A stretch of DNA of 33,094 bases from JBPESN01 sp051710625 (GCF_051710625.1 NZ_JBPESN010000024.1:1-33094); one strand, 5' to 3'; numbered from the stretch's first letter, positions 24,393-32,553 are shown. Notes: generated from the sequence alone by a model not told the origin. Numbers and translations are program-made.

Positions 24393-25243
24393 TTAGCGCA
24401 AAAACCGGTTTTCCACCGTGCGCATTCGTTCGTCCCCCTGCAACGTCATGATATCGCTGACGGTCGGTAAGGCGGTTTCCCCACACCATAGATGCCGCCA
24501 TCGCGCCGTATGTGACCGAAAACGCGACGCATCACGCCCACCGCCGCGCGGATGGCATAATTACCGTAAATGACGATCCCCACTTTGCCGCTCTCGGCAA
24601 TGGCTGATTTGGTAAGCTGCGGATAGGCCGTAGGCACCAGCACCAGCGGAATCCGGCCTTTCCAGGCATCGATAAAAGAGAGGATCTCCGCGGGGGTTTT
24701 TTGCCGAGAATGAATGAGGATCGCATTCGCAGCGGCGTCTTGATACGCGTATGCCCGGCGCAGCGCGTCGCCCTGCCCCAGCCCGGCAATCAACGCCTCG
24801 ACCCGGGCGATAATGACCAAATTGCTATCCTGACAGGCGTCGATGGCGGCGCCAATCTTGCCTTGAAAGGTCTCGATGCTGACCAGTTCCTGTCGGCCGC
24901 CGGCGCGCAGGCTGGTGTCTTTTGGAAAGGTCTTATCCTCCATCACCACCACCGCCACGGCGGCAGCGATAGCGCGCATCATTTCCAGATGCATACTCAT
25001 CGGCAGAATATTGGCGTCCGGCACCGCGTAGCTGGCCGCCAACTCGAAACCGCTACCCCAGACGCCGTCAAAGCCCGCCTCTGCGGCAAGGCGTGCACAT
25101 AAAGGGTTATGGGCGGCCATCGCGGTGAAAAGTTGCCGGTTGTCGAGCGCCGAGCGCAATATTGCGTGCTTATGCATGCCTTGCTTCTTACCTGGGTGAT
25201 GCTTGGGGATCACGGCAACAACGGCTTTCGTCCCGCCGCTCAT
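24393..25243 (-). pseudogene. Phosphoenolpyruvate mutase/isocitrate lyase-superfamily enzyme with active-site deletion
   Basis: The start at 25243 (MSGGTKAVVAVIPKHH) has GGAGAGG upstream. The protein reads AILRSALDNRQLF, AGFDGVWGSGFELAASYAVP, then EDKTFPKDTSL, VIIARVEALIAGLG, ILIHSRQKTPAEIL and LVLVPTAYPQL, all typical of PEP mutases (phosphonate biosynthesis) and related lyases. Between MRAIAA and AVAVVVMEDK the family has ~30 residues including the Mg-binding (I/L)xDxDTGYGN motif; here it is deleted in frame. A one-base shift near 24480 misreads the end, whose family form ETALPTVSDIMTLQGDERM is still encoded to a stop at 24393. I expect no activity. The exact substrate, and whether it was AepX, cannot be told from sequence alone. 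Confidence 0.85.
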
Positions 25244-25258
25244 GGCTTTCCTCTCCAT

Positions 25259-25696
25259 TACAGGCCCCTATCACGATGCGTTATGGGCATGATGCCTGCG
25301 GCAATAGCCTGGAGATAGCCTTCACGTTAACGCAGTCCCGCCCCCTATACTAGCGCTGAACGCCAACCCGAAGCGTGGGCATAATGAACAGGTGCAACTA
25401 CCAAGGAGAAAATGAACGACAATGCTTTTCCGGCGATAGCGGCCGTCGTCGGCTCGACGGGTGAGTTGGTAGAGCCGCAGATTCTGCGGCGCGATGATTT
25501 GCGCTACGGCGCTGACGCTAGCCGGTGACCGCGGCGCTGACTGCTAGCGCAAACCAGGCGGTCTGAGTTATTGGCCGTTGTGATTGTATCGACCCGGCCC
25601 TGAAATTTGCCGTAGCTTAAAGCGATACGCGATGCGTAGCGTCATGCAAGAAGGGGGACACTTCACCCTGCGCCGGTTTAAAAAAACCGCCGCGGA
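25259..25696. other. Accessory intergenic stretch with a possible gene scrap
   Basis: No complete gene. AAGGAGAA precedes ATG at 25412, opening a 38-residue frame (MNDNAFPAIAAVVGSTGELV...) that stops at 25526. A later frame (about 25632-25700) is also short. This could be a gutted gene of about 250 bases, but I do not recognise it. It may be related to the neighbouring mutase pseudogene. Confidence 0.35.
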
Positions 25697-25993
25697 TTAA
25701 CCGTATTTTCTGGCGAAATTTTTATCAGAAGTACATAAATAAATAATAAATTCAATGAACGCTATAAACGCGGGGATGAAGGTCTAACAAAATAACAGAT
25801 ACAATATTCCTTAACCGGTTTTGCCTAAATAGAATTTGTGAACGCCGAAACCGCCGAGGAAAAACGCCAACAGCGCGGCGGCGATACGATTTTTGCTGCA
25901 GACGACGCTATTGATGGCACCACAATGCGGGCAACTTCTTGCTGTTTCATGGATTTGCTTTCCGCAGCCCCTGCAGTAAACATTATTCGACAT
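25697..25993 (-). pseudogene. Zinc-ribbon plus TM2-domain membrane protein, two in-frame stops
   Basis: From ATG at 25993 the frame reads MSNNVYCRGCGKQIHETARS, CPHCGA (zinc ribbon, two CxxC), then KNRIAAALLAFFLGGFGVHK and FYLGKTG, the TM2 signature. TAA follows, then GILYLLFC, TAG where the family has Trp, and TFIPAFIAFIEFIIYLC, ending naturally at 25697. All 99 codons stay in one frame, so only two point changes separate it from a full-length protein of 98 residues. TM2 proteins are small two-helix membrane proteins of unknown function. The alternative start at 25999 adds two residues. Confidence 0.85.
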
Positions 25994-25999
25994 AGTCAT

Positions 26000-26392
26000 A
26001 ATTCTTAAGGTGTTATTTTTATTGCACGTCGCTATGTACAGACTTCGCTCTATATTTTACCGTCCTAATCTATCATGACAAGTCATTGCTTGACATCAGC
26101 GCACGCAAGTAAGCAAAACCAATTTGACGCCCCGGGGCGCCTGATGCCTGGATGCCGAGTGAAGGAGAACACCGCTATGCAATAACCTGACGTTTGTCCA
26201 AGCTATGAATACCGCTCGCGCCAGGCGACATCCTCCTTAAATGAAACGGTCACACCCGGACAATGTTTAAAATAACTGCTATTCGGCCTTATTTTTTGTA
26301 GTAACCTTTCTGCCAGCCACTCTTCGCTCAAATTATCTCTACTCGTAAGTCAATCATGAAAAAGATTTTCTATGCTTATCAAGCAGGAAAAA
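26000..26392. other. Intergenic stretch, nothing recognised
   Basis: About 390 bases of moderately AT-rich sequence between the divergent TM2 pseudogene and the unknown gene at 26393. It should contain both promoters. No repeat, RNA or ORF could be supported. Confidence 0.5.
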
Positions 26393-26842
26393 ATGAATAA
26401 ACTTGCCCTATTAGCTTTTAAAAAATTACAATCCGCCGTTTTATTAGAGCATTTCCATCAGCAGCATTTCGCTGTTTTGCAACATAAGGATAAACAAAAA
26501 GTCATTCATCGTGCCTTGTTTTATTTAACGCTGGAACTCATGGTTTTTGATTATTCTGAACAGACCCAGGACAAGTGAAATTACTTAAATGGCAACAAAT
26601 ATGCACGTGCATTCATTATAGCGCTGCTGAACGCCGATCCCGTCGCCGCATTAAGCTTAACCATGCCGCAGCTCATTTTTCTGCTTTATCCCTATATTAA
26701 TGAGTATCAAATTGATCTTAGAATCAGAGCCTATTTGCGTGATGATCTCGCGCTGCTGTGCGGGTACGGAATGCACAAGGCTTTGCCCTGGCGACCGTCA
26801 AAGGAATGGATCCCTGGCATCATTTTCACCTATTATCAGTAA
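26393..26842 (+). pseudogene. Unrecognised protein gene, 150 codons, one in-frame stop
   Basis: ATG at 26393 has AGGA five bases upstream. The frame reads MNKLALLAFKKLQSAVLLEH, then YLTLELMVFDYSEQTQDK to TGA at 26576-26578. It continues in the same frame without interruption: NYLNGNKYARAFIIALLNAD, MPQLIFLLYPYINEYQIDLR, YLRDDLALLCGYGMHK, to TAA at 26840-26842. The downstream half has no start of its own and is coherent, so the gene probably encoded 149 residues and has one nonsense change. The composition is mixed helical, with no signal peptide or transmembrane segment obvious. I recognise no family. Its lower GC than neighbours suggests foreign origin. Confidence 0.55.
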
Positions 26843-27513
26843 GAAATTATCGCCACGCCTTCCCCCCATGATGGGGCTTGTTGCACAACGGGGGAATCGA
26901 CGCACTCGGAAACGGCGTACCAGACCGCATCCCCATCGAGTGCTTCACTGCAATAAGAAATGTCGTGCGCATCGTGCGGGTAAGCTTGCGCGTCCAGAGG
27001 GTCTTATCACCGCCTTATAATCCGATCGCAGTAGCCAAATTGATGACAACAGTCGATTATGCACCGACGCTCTCCCGGGCTTTACAGGGCCTTAGCTGGC
27101 TACAATCGCCGACGGGCGGTAAATTCACCTGGCTGTGACGCGATACTCTATCCTGGTAGCACGCTGATATGATGTTCCTTCCGGACAAATATCAGCGGTA
27201 TCATCACTGGATTTTTGCTACTAATGAGAGGGCCATAGCGGTAATGGGATGTCTGTAATGGGGATATCAATAGCAAGGATGACGACAAGATCCTTGACGT
27301 GTTGATGAAAAAGTCAGCGGCAGACTGATAGAATTTTGACGCTCTCGCATTCCTTTATGGTGGGCATAGCCGCTGCGGCTAAAGGGCTAGGCATTGTGGG
27401 TGAGAAGGTGAGCGCGGCAGGGGCAGCGTTAAGCACCTTGACTTAACCGCTAAGCGCGTCGGGTAGCTTCTTCAAGGGAAAAATATTCGCTAGCTGAATA
27501 ACAGGATAATAAT
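26843..27513. other. Decayed stretch, possible phage-gene scraps
   Basis: No complete gene. A frame of 29 residues at 27357-27446 (MVGIAAAAKGLGIVGEKVSA...) recalls the alanine/glycine-rich segments of phage tail tape-measure proteins, but it is too short to assign. A frame at 26878-27138 has no recognisable motif and no good ribosome-binding site. The region probably represents eroded mobile DNA. Confidence 0.3.
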
Positions 27514-28080
27514 ATGATTAACATTGGTATTTTTTGTGGTTCTGCTAACGGCAGTGACCCGGTTTACAGGGAAGCCGCCAGCCAGACGGGCCAGCTATTG
27601 GCCAAAAAAGGGATGGGTATCGTCTATGGCGGGGGAAAGGTCGGCCTGATGGGCGCTGTCGCTGATGCGGCATTAAAGCACGGCGGCAAGGTCACCGGGG
27701 TGATCCCTCAATCGTTGGTCGAGCGTGAAATCGCCCATACCGGGCTGACTCACCTCCACGTAGTGGCTAATATGCACGAACGTAAAATGAAGATGGCGGC
27801 GCTGGCTGATGCGTTTATCGCTATGCCCGGCGGTGCCGGGACGCTGGAAGAGATTTTCGAGCAATGGACATGGGCGCAGCTGGGGTTACATACCAAGCCC
27901 TGCGCGTTTCTTGATGTCGACGGTTTTTACCGCCCGCTAAAAGAGATGATCTATCAGATGGTTGATAAGGAATTTCTGAAAAAGAGCTATGAAGATATGC
28001 TGCTTTTTTCGAAAAATTTGCACGAAATAACACAATATTTTGCTGACTATCGCGCCCCGGTTGTCAAGTGGTCACAGTGA
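27514..28080 (+). CDS. LOG-family (TIGR00730) nucleoside 5'-monophosphate phosphoribohydrolase-like protein
   Basis: A 188-residue Rossmann-fold protein. It has CGSANGSDP near residue 8, YGGGKVGLMGAVADA near 37, and the family signature PGGAGTLEE near 108, which provides the catalytic Glu in LOG phosphoribohydrolases that release bases from nucleotides. The family was long misannotated as lysine decarboxylase. The start is ATG at 27514 with AGGAT upstream. It is followed 11 bases later by a NUDIX gene, suggesting an operon for nucleotide handling or sanitation. It is intact, in contrast to its neighbours. The physiological substrate is not known from sequence. Confidence 0.88.
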   Translation: MINIGIFCGSANGSDPVYREAASQTGQLLAKKGMGIVYGGGKVGLMGAVADAALKHGGKVTGVIPQSLVEREIAHTGLTHLHVVANMHERKMKMAALADAFIAMPGGAGTLEEIFEQWTWAQLGLHTKPCAFLDVDGFYRPLKEMIYQMVDKEFLKKSYEDMLLFSKNLHEITQYFADYRAPVVKWSQ

Positions 28081-28091
28081 GGGGACAGAAA

Positions 28092-28511
28092 ATGGCGGAC
28101 GAAAAGGTTATTCACATTGCTGCGGCGGTCACCATTGACGTGCGGGATCGACTACTGCTGATAAGAAAACAAAATTCGGCTTTTTTTATGCAGCCAGGTG
28201 GCGAACTTGAGGCCGGAGAACGACCGGAAACGGCTCTGGTGCATGAGGTGCACGAGGAACTTCAGTTGCAGATACCGGAACAGTAGGTCATTTTTCTCGG
28301 TCAGTTCACCGATATCGCCGCCAACGAACCCGGTCACAGGCTGATTGCCGATATTTTTGCCGTGCCTGCTCCTGATCACGGGGTCACCCCCGCCGCGGAG
28401 ATAGCTGATGTCATGTGGCTTGATCCGTCAGCCAATCCAGATGTTCCGCTGGCGCCGCTTACCCAAAAGCAGCTCATACCTTTGCTCTTGCAATCACAAA
28501 CGGTGAATTAG
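28092..28511 (+). pseudogene. NUDIX hydrolase with one in-frame stop
   Basis: ATG at 28092 is preceded by AGGGGA. The frame reads MADEKVIHIAAAVTIDVRDR, then the NUDIX box GGELEAGERPETALVHEV and HEELQL. The Arg of the canonical REUXEE is His here. TAG at 28284-28286 follows IPEQ. The same frame continues VIFLGQFTDIAANEPGHRLI and VMWLDPSANPDVPLAPL to the stop at 28509-28511. So only a nonsense change (plus the Arg-to-His change in the box) separates it from a 139-residue protein. NUDIX enzymes cleave nucleoside diphosphates linked to another moiety. It lies 11 bases after the LOG gene. Confidence 0.87.
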
Positions 28512-28525
28512 CTCAACCAAGACAC

Positions 28526-28586
28526 AAAAAAAACCCCGCTGATGAGGAGGGGGGAAGACAGGGATGGTGTCTATGGCAAGGAAAAA
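28526..28586 (-). ncRNA. cpxQ: CpxQ small RNA (3' UTR of cpxP)
   Basis: Read on the minus strand, the stretch contains TTTTCCTTGCCATAGACACC followed by ATCCCTGTCTTCC. This matches, as I recall it, the conserved 5' part and seed of E. coli/Salmonella CpxQ, an Hfq-dependent RNA cut by RNase E from the cpxP 3' UTR that represses inner-membrane protein mRNAs under envelope stress. It begins about 12 bases after the ancestral cpxP stop (28598-28600) and ends in eight U. The terminator stem is weak here: C6 pairs with only G4 around a loop of roughly 11-13 bases, versus eight base pairs in E. coli. The 5' end is estimated from the E. coli cleavage site. Confidence 0.82.
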
Positions 28587-28672
28587 AAGGTCGTTCTCTA
28601 TTCGTTTACTGCTGGCTTCTGGGCAGAAGTTGAAATCTTGTCCACCATCTGCAGTTTTAAATCACTCACTCG

Positions 28673-29085
28673 CTACAGATGCTTTTGCTCTAGAATCTGT
28701 TGCTGTTCCGGCGTAAACAAGTTAAACATTTGGTTGCGCACCCGGGCCATTTCGACCTGACGAGCAACCTGCTCCTGGGCCATCTTTTCCGTTTGTTCCC
28801 TGACGGCAGCCTCGTCGAAAGTTTTAGCAGTAACCGGCATATGCAGGCGTTCCATTTCGCTAATATTGATACGGGGCGCATCGCGGCTGGCGAGGTTCGT
28901 GAGGTCCCGCATTTGTTGCCGCTGCTGTTCCGTCAGCTTTACGCCGTCAAACATGCTGTAATGGCTTTCCTGTATCCGATGCCTAATGGCATCCTGTTGC
29001 CAGATTTCCAAAGTATTGTTATCAGCAGCTACAGTATTAACAGAGACCAGCGAGGCGGCGATGAACAAAAGGATGTTTTTGTGCA
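28673..29085 (-). CDS. cpxP: Periplasmic Cpx stress adaptor CpxP, C-terminally truncated
   Basis: CpxP dampens CpxA signalling and delivers misfolded proteins to DegP. The start at 29085 (MHKNILLFIAASLVSVNTVA) gives a typical signal peptide with AAAGGGG upstream; the in-frame start at 29188 would bury it. The body keeps SHYSMFDGVKLTEQQRQQMR (first LTxxQ motif) and RQVEMARVRNQM. The second motif is FTPEQQ instead of LTPEQQ. TAG at 28673 follows EQKHL where relatives have Gln, and the frame continues RVSDLKLQMVDKI for 25 codons to the ancestral stop at 28598-28600. The 137-residue product retains both helical repeats and may fold. The 3' UTR carries CpxQ. It is divergent from cpxRA across a CpxR box. 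Confidence 0.88.
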
Positions 29086-29168
29086 TCCCGGCCCCTTTGG
29101 CATGTTTCTTTGTCGCTATACGATGGAAGTGAGTTTCCCCAAACCGCTGCAAACATGCGTCAGGAGGT

Positions 29169-29183
29169 GTAAAGCTACGTAAA
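29169..29183. promoter_or_regulatory. CpxR binding box
   Basis: GTAAAGCTACGTAAA is a perfect match to the CpxR consensus GTAAA-N5-GTAAA. It lies between divergent cpxP and cpxR, so CpxR can activate both, as in E. coli, where cpxP is the most Cpx-responsive gene known. Confidence 0.93.
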
Positions 29184-29235
29184 GTCATGGATTGGAAGGG
29201 ATTGATGACGTATTTTGCGTCAGGAGGTGAATAAA

Positions 29236-29934
29236 ATGAATAAAATTCTTTTGGTTGATGATGACCGCGAATTAACGTCGCTGTTGAAGGAACTATTGGA
29301 AATGGAAGGCTTTAACGTCCAAGTGGCCCATGACGGAGAACGGGCGTTGAGCCAGTTGGACAGTTCCATTGATCTCTTGCTTCTCGATGTGATGATGCCG
29401 CGTAAGAACGGCATTGACACCCTTAAAGAGCTGCGGCAGCAGCACCAGACGCCGGTGATTATGTTGACCGCCCGCGGTAGCGAGCTGGATCGCGTTTTGG
29501 GCCTGGAATTAGGCGCGGATGATTATTTGCCCAAGCCTTTTAACGACCGGGAACTAGTCGCGCGCATCCGGGCAATATTGCGCCGTTCATACTGGACGGA
29601 ACAACAGCAGACCGGCGAGACCGGCACGCCGTCGCTGGAGGTAGATTTTCTGCGCCTGAATCCGGGCCGGCAGGAGGCCACCTTTGACGGAACGCCGCTG
29701 GAGTTGACTGGTACCGAGTTTACTTTGCTGTATCTGCTGGCGCATCATTTAGGCCAGGTAGTGTCGCGGGAGCATTTGAGTCAGGAAGTGCTGGGCAAAC
29801 GCCTGACGCCGTTTGATCGGGCCATTGATATGCATATTTCCAATTTGCGTCGTAAGCTGCCGAAACGCAAAGATGGGCATCCGTGGTTCAAAACGTTACG
29901 TGGCCGGGGCTATTTGATGGTATCCGCTGCATGA
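29236..29934 (+). CDS. cpxR: Cpx envelope-stress response regulator CpxR
   Basis: An OmpR-family regulator. It has 232 residues, as in E. coli. The receiver domain has the acidic cluster D8-D10, phosphoacceptor Asp51 in LLLLDVMMP and the switch lysine in DDYLPKPF. A winged-helix domain follows from about 135 (LELTGTEFTLLYLLAHH, DMHISNLRRKLP, LRGRGYLMV). The start at 29236 has a near-ideal Shine-Dalgarno AGGAGGTGA; the frame to 29215 is rejected. Its stop overlaps the cpxA start (ATGA), indicating translational coupling. No lesion was found. Confidence 0.98.
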   Translation: MNKILLVDDDRELTSLLKELLEMEGFNVQVAHDGERALSQLDSSIDLLLLDVMMPRKNGIDTLKELRQQHQTPVIMLTARGSELDRVLGLELGADDYLPKPFNDRELVARIRAILRRSYWTEQQQTGETGTPSLEVDFLRLNPGRQEATFDGTPLELTGTEFTLLYLLAHHLGQVVSREHLSQEVLGKRLTPFDRAIDMHISNLRRKLPKRKDGHPWFKTLRGRGYLMVSAA

Positions 29935-31304
29935 TCAATAGCTTGACCACACGCATTTTCGCCATATTCTGGTTGACCCTCGCGCTGGTGCTCATGTTGG
30001 TACTTATGGTGCCCAAGCTGGATTCCCGGCAAATGACGCAACTGCTCGACAGCGAGCAGCGCCAGGGCGTAATGCTGCAGGAGCATGTAGAGGCGGAGCT
30101 GGCCGCCGATCCGGCCAACGATTTGATGTGGTGGCGCCGGCTGTTTTGCGCCATTGATAAGTGGGCGCCGCCCGGCCAGCGTTTGATTCTGGTGACCAGC
30201 GAAGGGCGGGTTATTGGCGCCCAGCGCAATGAAATGCAGATTATCCGCAACTTTATCGGCCAATCGGACAATGCCGATCATCCCCAAAAGAAAAAATACG
30301 GCCGCGCCGAACTGGTGGGGCCTTTTGCCATTCGCGATGGCGAGGACAATTATCAACTTTACCAGATTCGCCCGGCAGGCAGCGCCCAGTCCGACTTTAT
30401 CAGTCTGTTGTTCGATCGCCCGCTGCTATTGCTGATTGTCACCATGCTTATCAGTATTCCGCTACTGTTGTGGCTGGCCTGGAGCCTGGCCAAACCGGCG
30501 CGTAAACTGAAGCATGCCGCCGATGAAGTGGCGCGCGGGAATCTGCGGCAGCACCCTGAGCTGGGAGCAGGGCCGCAGGAGTTTCTGGCTACCGGCGTTA
30601 GCTTTAATCAGATGGTCAGCGCCCTGGAACGGATGGTCACCGCGCAGCAGCGTCTGCTGTCCGATATCTCCCATGAGCTGCGTACGCCGTTAACCCGGCT
30701 CCAGTTAGCCACTGCGCTGATGCGTCGACGGCACGGCGAGGGACATGAACTTGCGCGCATCGAGACGGAAGCGCAGCGGCTTGACTCGATGATTAACGAT
30801 CTGCTGGTGCTGTCACGCAATCAGCATAAAAACGAGCTATCGCGGGAAGTGCTCAAGACGAATGATCTGTGGTCAGATGTGCTTAATGACGCCACGTTTG
30901 AAGCCGAGCAGATGGGCAAAAGCCTGGAGGTCACCTCGCCACCGGGCAACTGGACACTGCTGGGCAACCCCTCCGCACTGGACAGCGCGCTGGAAAATAT
31001 CGTGCGTAACGCCCTGCGTTATTCGCACCAGCGTATTATGGTCGGGTTCAGCGCCGATCAGCAGGGGATCACCATTACCGTGGATGATGATGGTTTCGGC
31101 GTCAGCGAGGACGATCGCGAGCAGATTTTCCGCCCGTTTTACCGTACCGATGAAGCGCGCGATCGCGAGTCCGGCGGTACCGGTCTGGGGCTGGCGATTG
31201 TCGAAACCGCCGTCATGCAGCACCGCGGCTGGGTCAAAGCCGAGGACAGCCCGCTCGGCGGTTTGCGGCTGATTATCTGGCTGCCGTTATTGCCTCAGCG
31301 CTAA
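29931..31304 (+). CDS. cpxA: Cpx envelope-stress sensor histidine kinase CpxA
   Basis: An inner-membrane sensor of misfolded envelope and inner-membrane proteins that phosphorylates CpxR. It has 457 residues, as in E. coli. The first transmembrane segment is about 7-29 (IFAIFWLTLALVLMLVLMVP) and the periplasmic sensor about 30-163. The second transmembrane segment (LLLLIVTMLISIPLLLWLAW) leads into a HAMP domain. His248 lies in SDISHELRTPLTRLQ. The ATP-binding N box (LENIVRNALRYS), G1 (VDDDGFGVS, where E. coli has DDDGPGVS) and G2 (GGTGLGLAIVE) are present. The start at 29931 overlaps the cpxR stop. It is intact despite dense pseudogenes nearby. Confidence 0.98.
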   Translation: MINSLTTRIFAIFWLTLALVLMLVLMVPKLDSRQMTQLLDSEQRQGVMLQEHVEAELAADPANDLMWWRRLFCAIDKWAPPGQRLILVTSEGRVIGAQRNEMQIIRNFIGQSDNADHPQKKKYGRAELVGPFAIRDGEDNYQLYQIRPAGSAQSDFISLLFDRPLLLLIVTMLISIPLLLWLAWSLAKPARKLKHAADEVARGNLRQHPELGAGPQEFLATGVSFNQMVSALERMVTAQQRLLSDISHELRTPLTRLQLATALMRRRHGEGHELARIETEAQRLDSMINDLLVLSRNQHKNELSREVLKTNDLWSDVLNDATFEAEQMGKSLEVTSPPGNWTLLGNPSALDSALENIVRNALRYSHQRIMVGFSADQQGITITVDDDGFGVSEDDREQIFRPFYRTDEARDRESGGTGLGLAIVETAVMQHRGWVKAEDSPLGGLRLIIWLPLLPQR

Positions 31305-31472
31305 GCCAGCCCGGCGCGAACGCCGGAGCAGCAGTTCGGAAGAGAAAGCCGCCCGTCCGGCTCACCGGCCGCTAATGTCCCTGCCCGAGCGCGGCAGACC
31401 TCAACGCGTAAGCATGGCTAACGGGGCAAGAGCGCACTTTTTGCTATCCTGCGCCCCGCTTAAGGGGGCATC

Positions 31473-31853
31473 ATGCTGAACATCATATTATTTATATAAC
31501 CCGGAAATTCCGCCCAACACCGGCAATATCATCCGCCTGTGCGCGAATACCGGTTTTTACCTTCATCTCATACAACCGCTCGGATTCACCTGGGATGACA
31601 AGCGGCTGTTTGCCCTGACCACCGAGGGCCAGCCGGCACACAGCGCCGTGCGCTATCAGGCCGGGGACTATTTGCTGTTTGGGCCGGAAACCCGCGGGCT
31701 CTGCCGCCGTCAATTCTCGACGCGCTACCCATGACGCAGAAAATCCGCATCCCGATGCAGCCGGACAGCCGCAGCATGAACCTGTCCAATGGGGTGTCGG
31801 TGGTGGTGTATGACGCCTGGCGCCAGTTAGATTACGCCGGCGCCAGAGACTAG
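31473..31853 (+). pseudogene. trmL: tRNA (cytidine/uridine-2'-O-)-methyltransferase TrmL, broken
   Basis: TrmL (YibK) methylates the wobble ribose of leucine tRNAs. The start MLNIILFI is followed by a frameshift; EIPPNTGNIIRLCANTGF and LGFTWDDKR follow. Then LFALTTEGQPAHSAVRY comes directly: about 30 residues present in E. coli between WDDKRL and QRLFALTT have been removed in frame. The boundaries share an Arg-Leu codon pair, so a short-repeat deletion is likely. Another shift near 31697 lies in GPETRGL, after which SILDALPMTQKIRIPMQPDS and SMNLSNGVSVVVYDAWR continue to the stop at 31851-31853. The SAM-binding trefoil-knot C terminus is out of frame. It is convergent with cysE. Confidence 0.9.
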
Positions 31854-31859
31854 CCTTCT

Positions 31860-32177
31860 TCAGATACCATCGCCAAATTCAAAACCGGGGCTGCCAAAAG
31901 ACTGATCCATCTCTTCCGATGCCCGGTCGCTGTCCGGTTTCCCCACGACCCGCGCCGGTACTCCGGCGGTATGGGCCGGCACCGAGCGCAAGACGACCGA
32001 ACCGGCGCCGATTTTCGCCCCTCTGCCCACCTCGATATTGCCGTGCCGAGAATAGTGGCGCCGGCGCCAATCATCACCCCTTCGCAGATTTTAGGATGCC
32101 GATCGCCGATGGTCTTGCCGGTACCGCCGAGCGTAATGGATTGCAGGATGGAAACGTCATCTTCCACCACCGCGGTT
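31860..32177 (-). pseudogene. cysE: Serine acetyltransferase, C-terminal remnant cut by IS and frameshifted
   Basis: CysE makes O-acetylserine, the carbon acceptor for cysteine synthesis. From the IS boundary the minus strand reads QTAVVEDDVSILQSITLGGT, then DRHPKICEGVMIGAGATILG, matching the left-handed beta-helix of E. coli CysE. A frameshift near 32040 follows; in the next frame NIEVGRGAKIGAGSVVLRSV, AGVPARVVGKPD and FEFGDGI continue to the stop at 31860. The N-terminal ~60% is missing or beyond the IS. Orientation towards trmL is the standard enterobacterial arrangement. Confidence 0.92.
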
Positions 32178-32250
32178 TGTAGTGGCACACTGAATTTGTG
32201 CCACCTGAACAGAGCTGATCTGCTCACCTCAGAACAACCCGGGTGCACCA

Positions 32251-32553
32251 ATGAAAAGAGGAAATTTTAGTCCTGAATTCAAACGCGAATCCGCTCAACT
32301 GGTTGTCGACCAAAATTACACCGCCGCGCAAGCAGCAAAAGCCATGGGCATCGGTTTTTCTACGATGACGAAATGGGTAAAACAACTGCGTGATAAGCGA
32401 CAGGGGAAAACGCCAAAAGCCTCTCCCATAACCCCGGAACAAATCGAAATACGTGAGCTCAAGAAGAAGGTACAACGCATTGAAATAGAAAACGAAATAT
32501 TAAAAAAGGCTACAGCGCTCTTGATGTCAGACTCCCTGAACAGTTCTCGTTAA
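32251..32553 (+). CDS. IS3-family OrfA (transposase DNA-binding subunit)
   Basis: A 100-residue helix-turn-helix protein (MKRGNFSPEFKRESAQLVVD; AAQAAKAMGIGFSTMTKWVK) with a C-terminal coiled-coil region (IRELKKKVQRIEIENEILKK). It contains the slippery run AAAAAAG at 32502-32508, at which ribosomes in this family shift -1 to make the OrfAB transposase. The match to the copy at 14591-14893 is very close. Confidence 0.93.
   Translation: MKRGNFSPEFKRESAQLVVDQNYTAAQAAKAMGIGFSTMTKWVKQLRDKRQGKTPKASPITPEQIEIRELKKKVQRIEIENEILKKATALLMSDSLNSSR

Noticed and set aside
27357..27446. Phage tail tape-measure protein gene
   Set aside because: Only 29 codons with a vague Ala/Gly-rich resemblance. No neighbouring phage genes were recognised, so it is noted only as a possible scrap.
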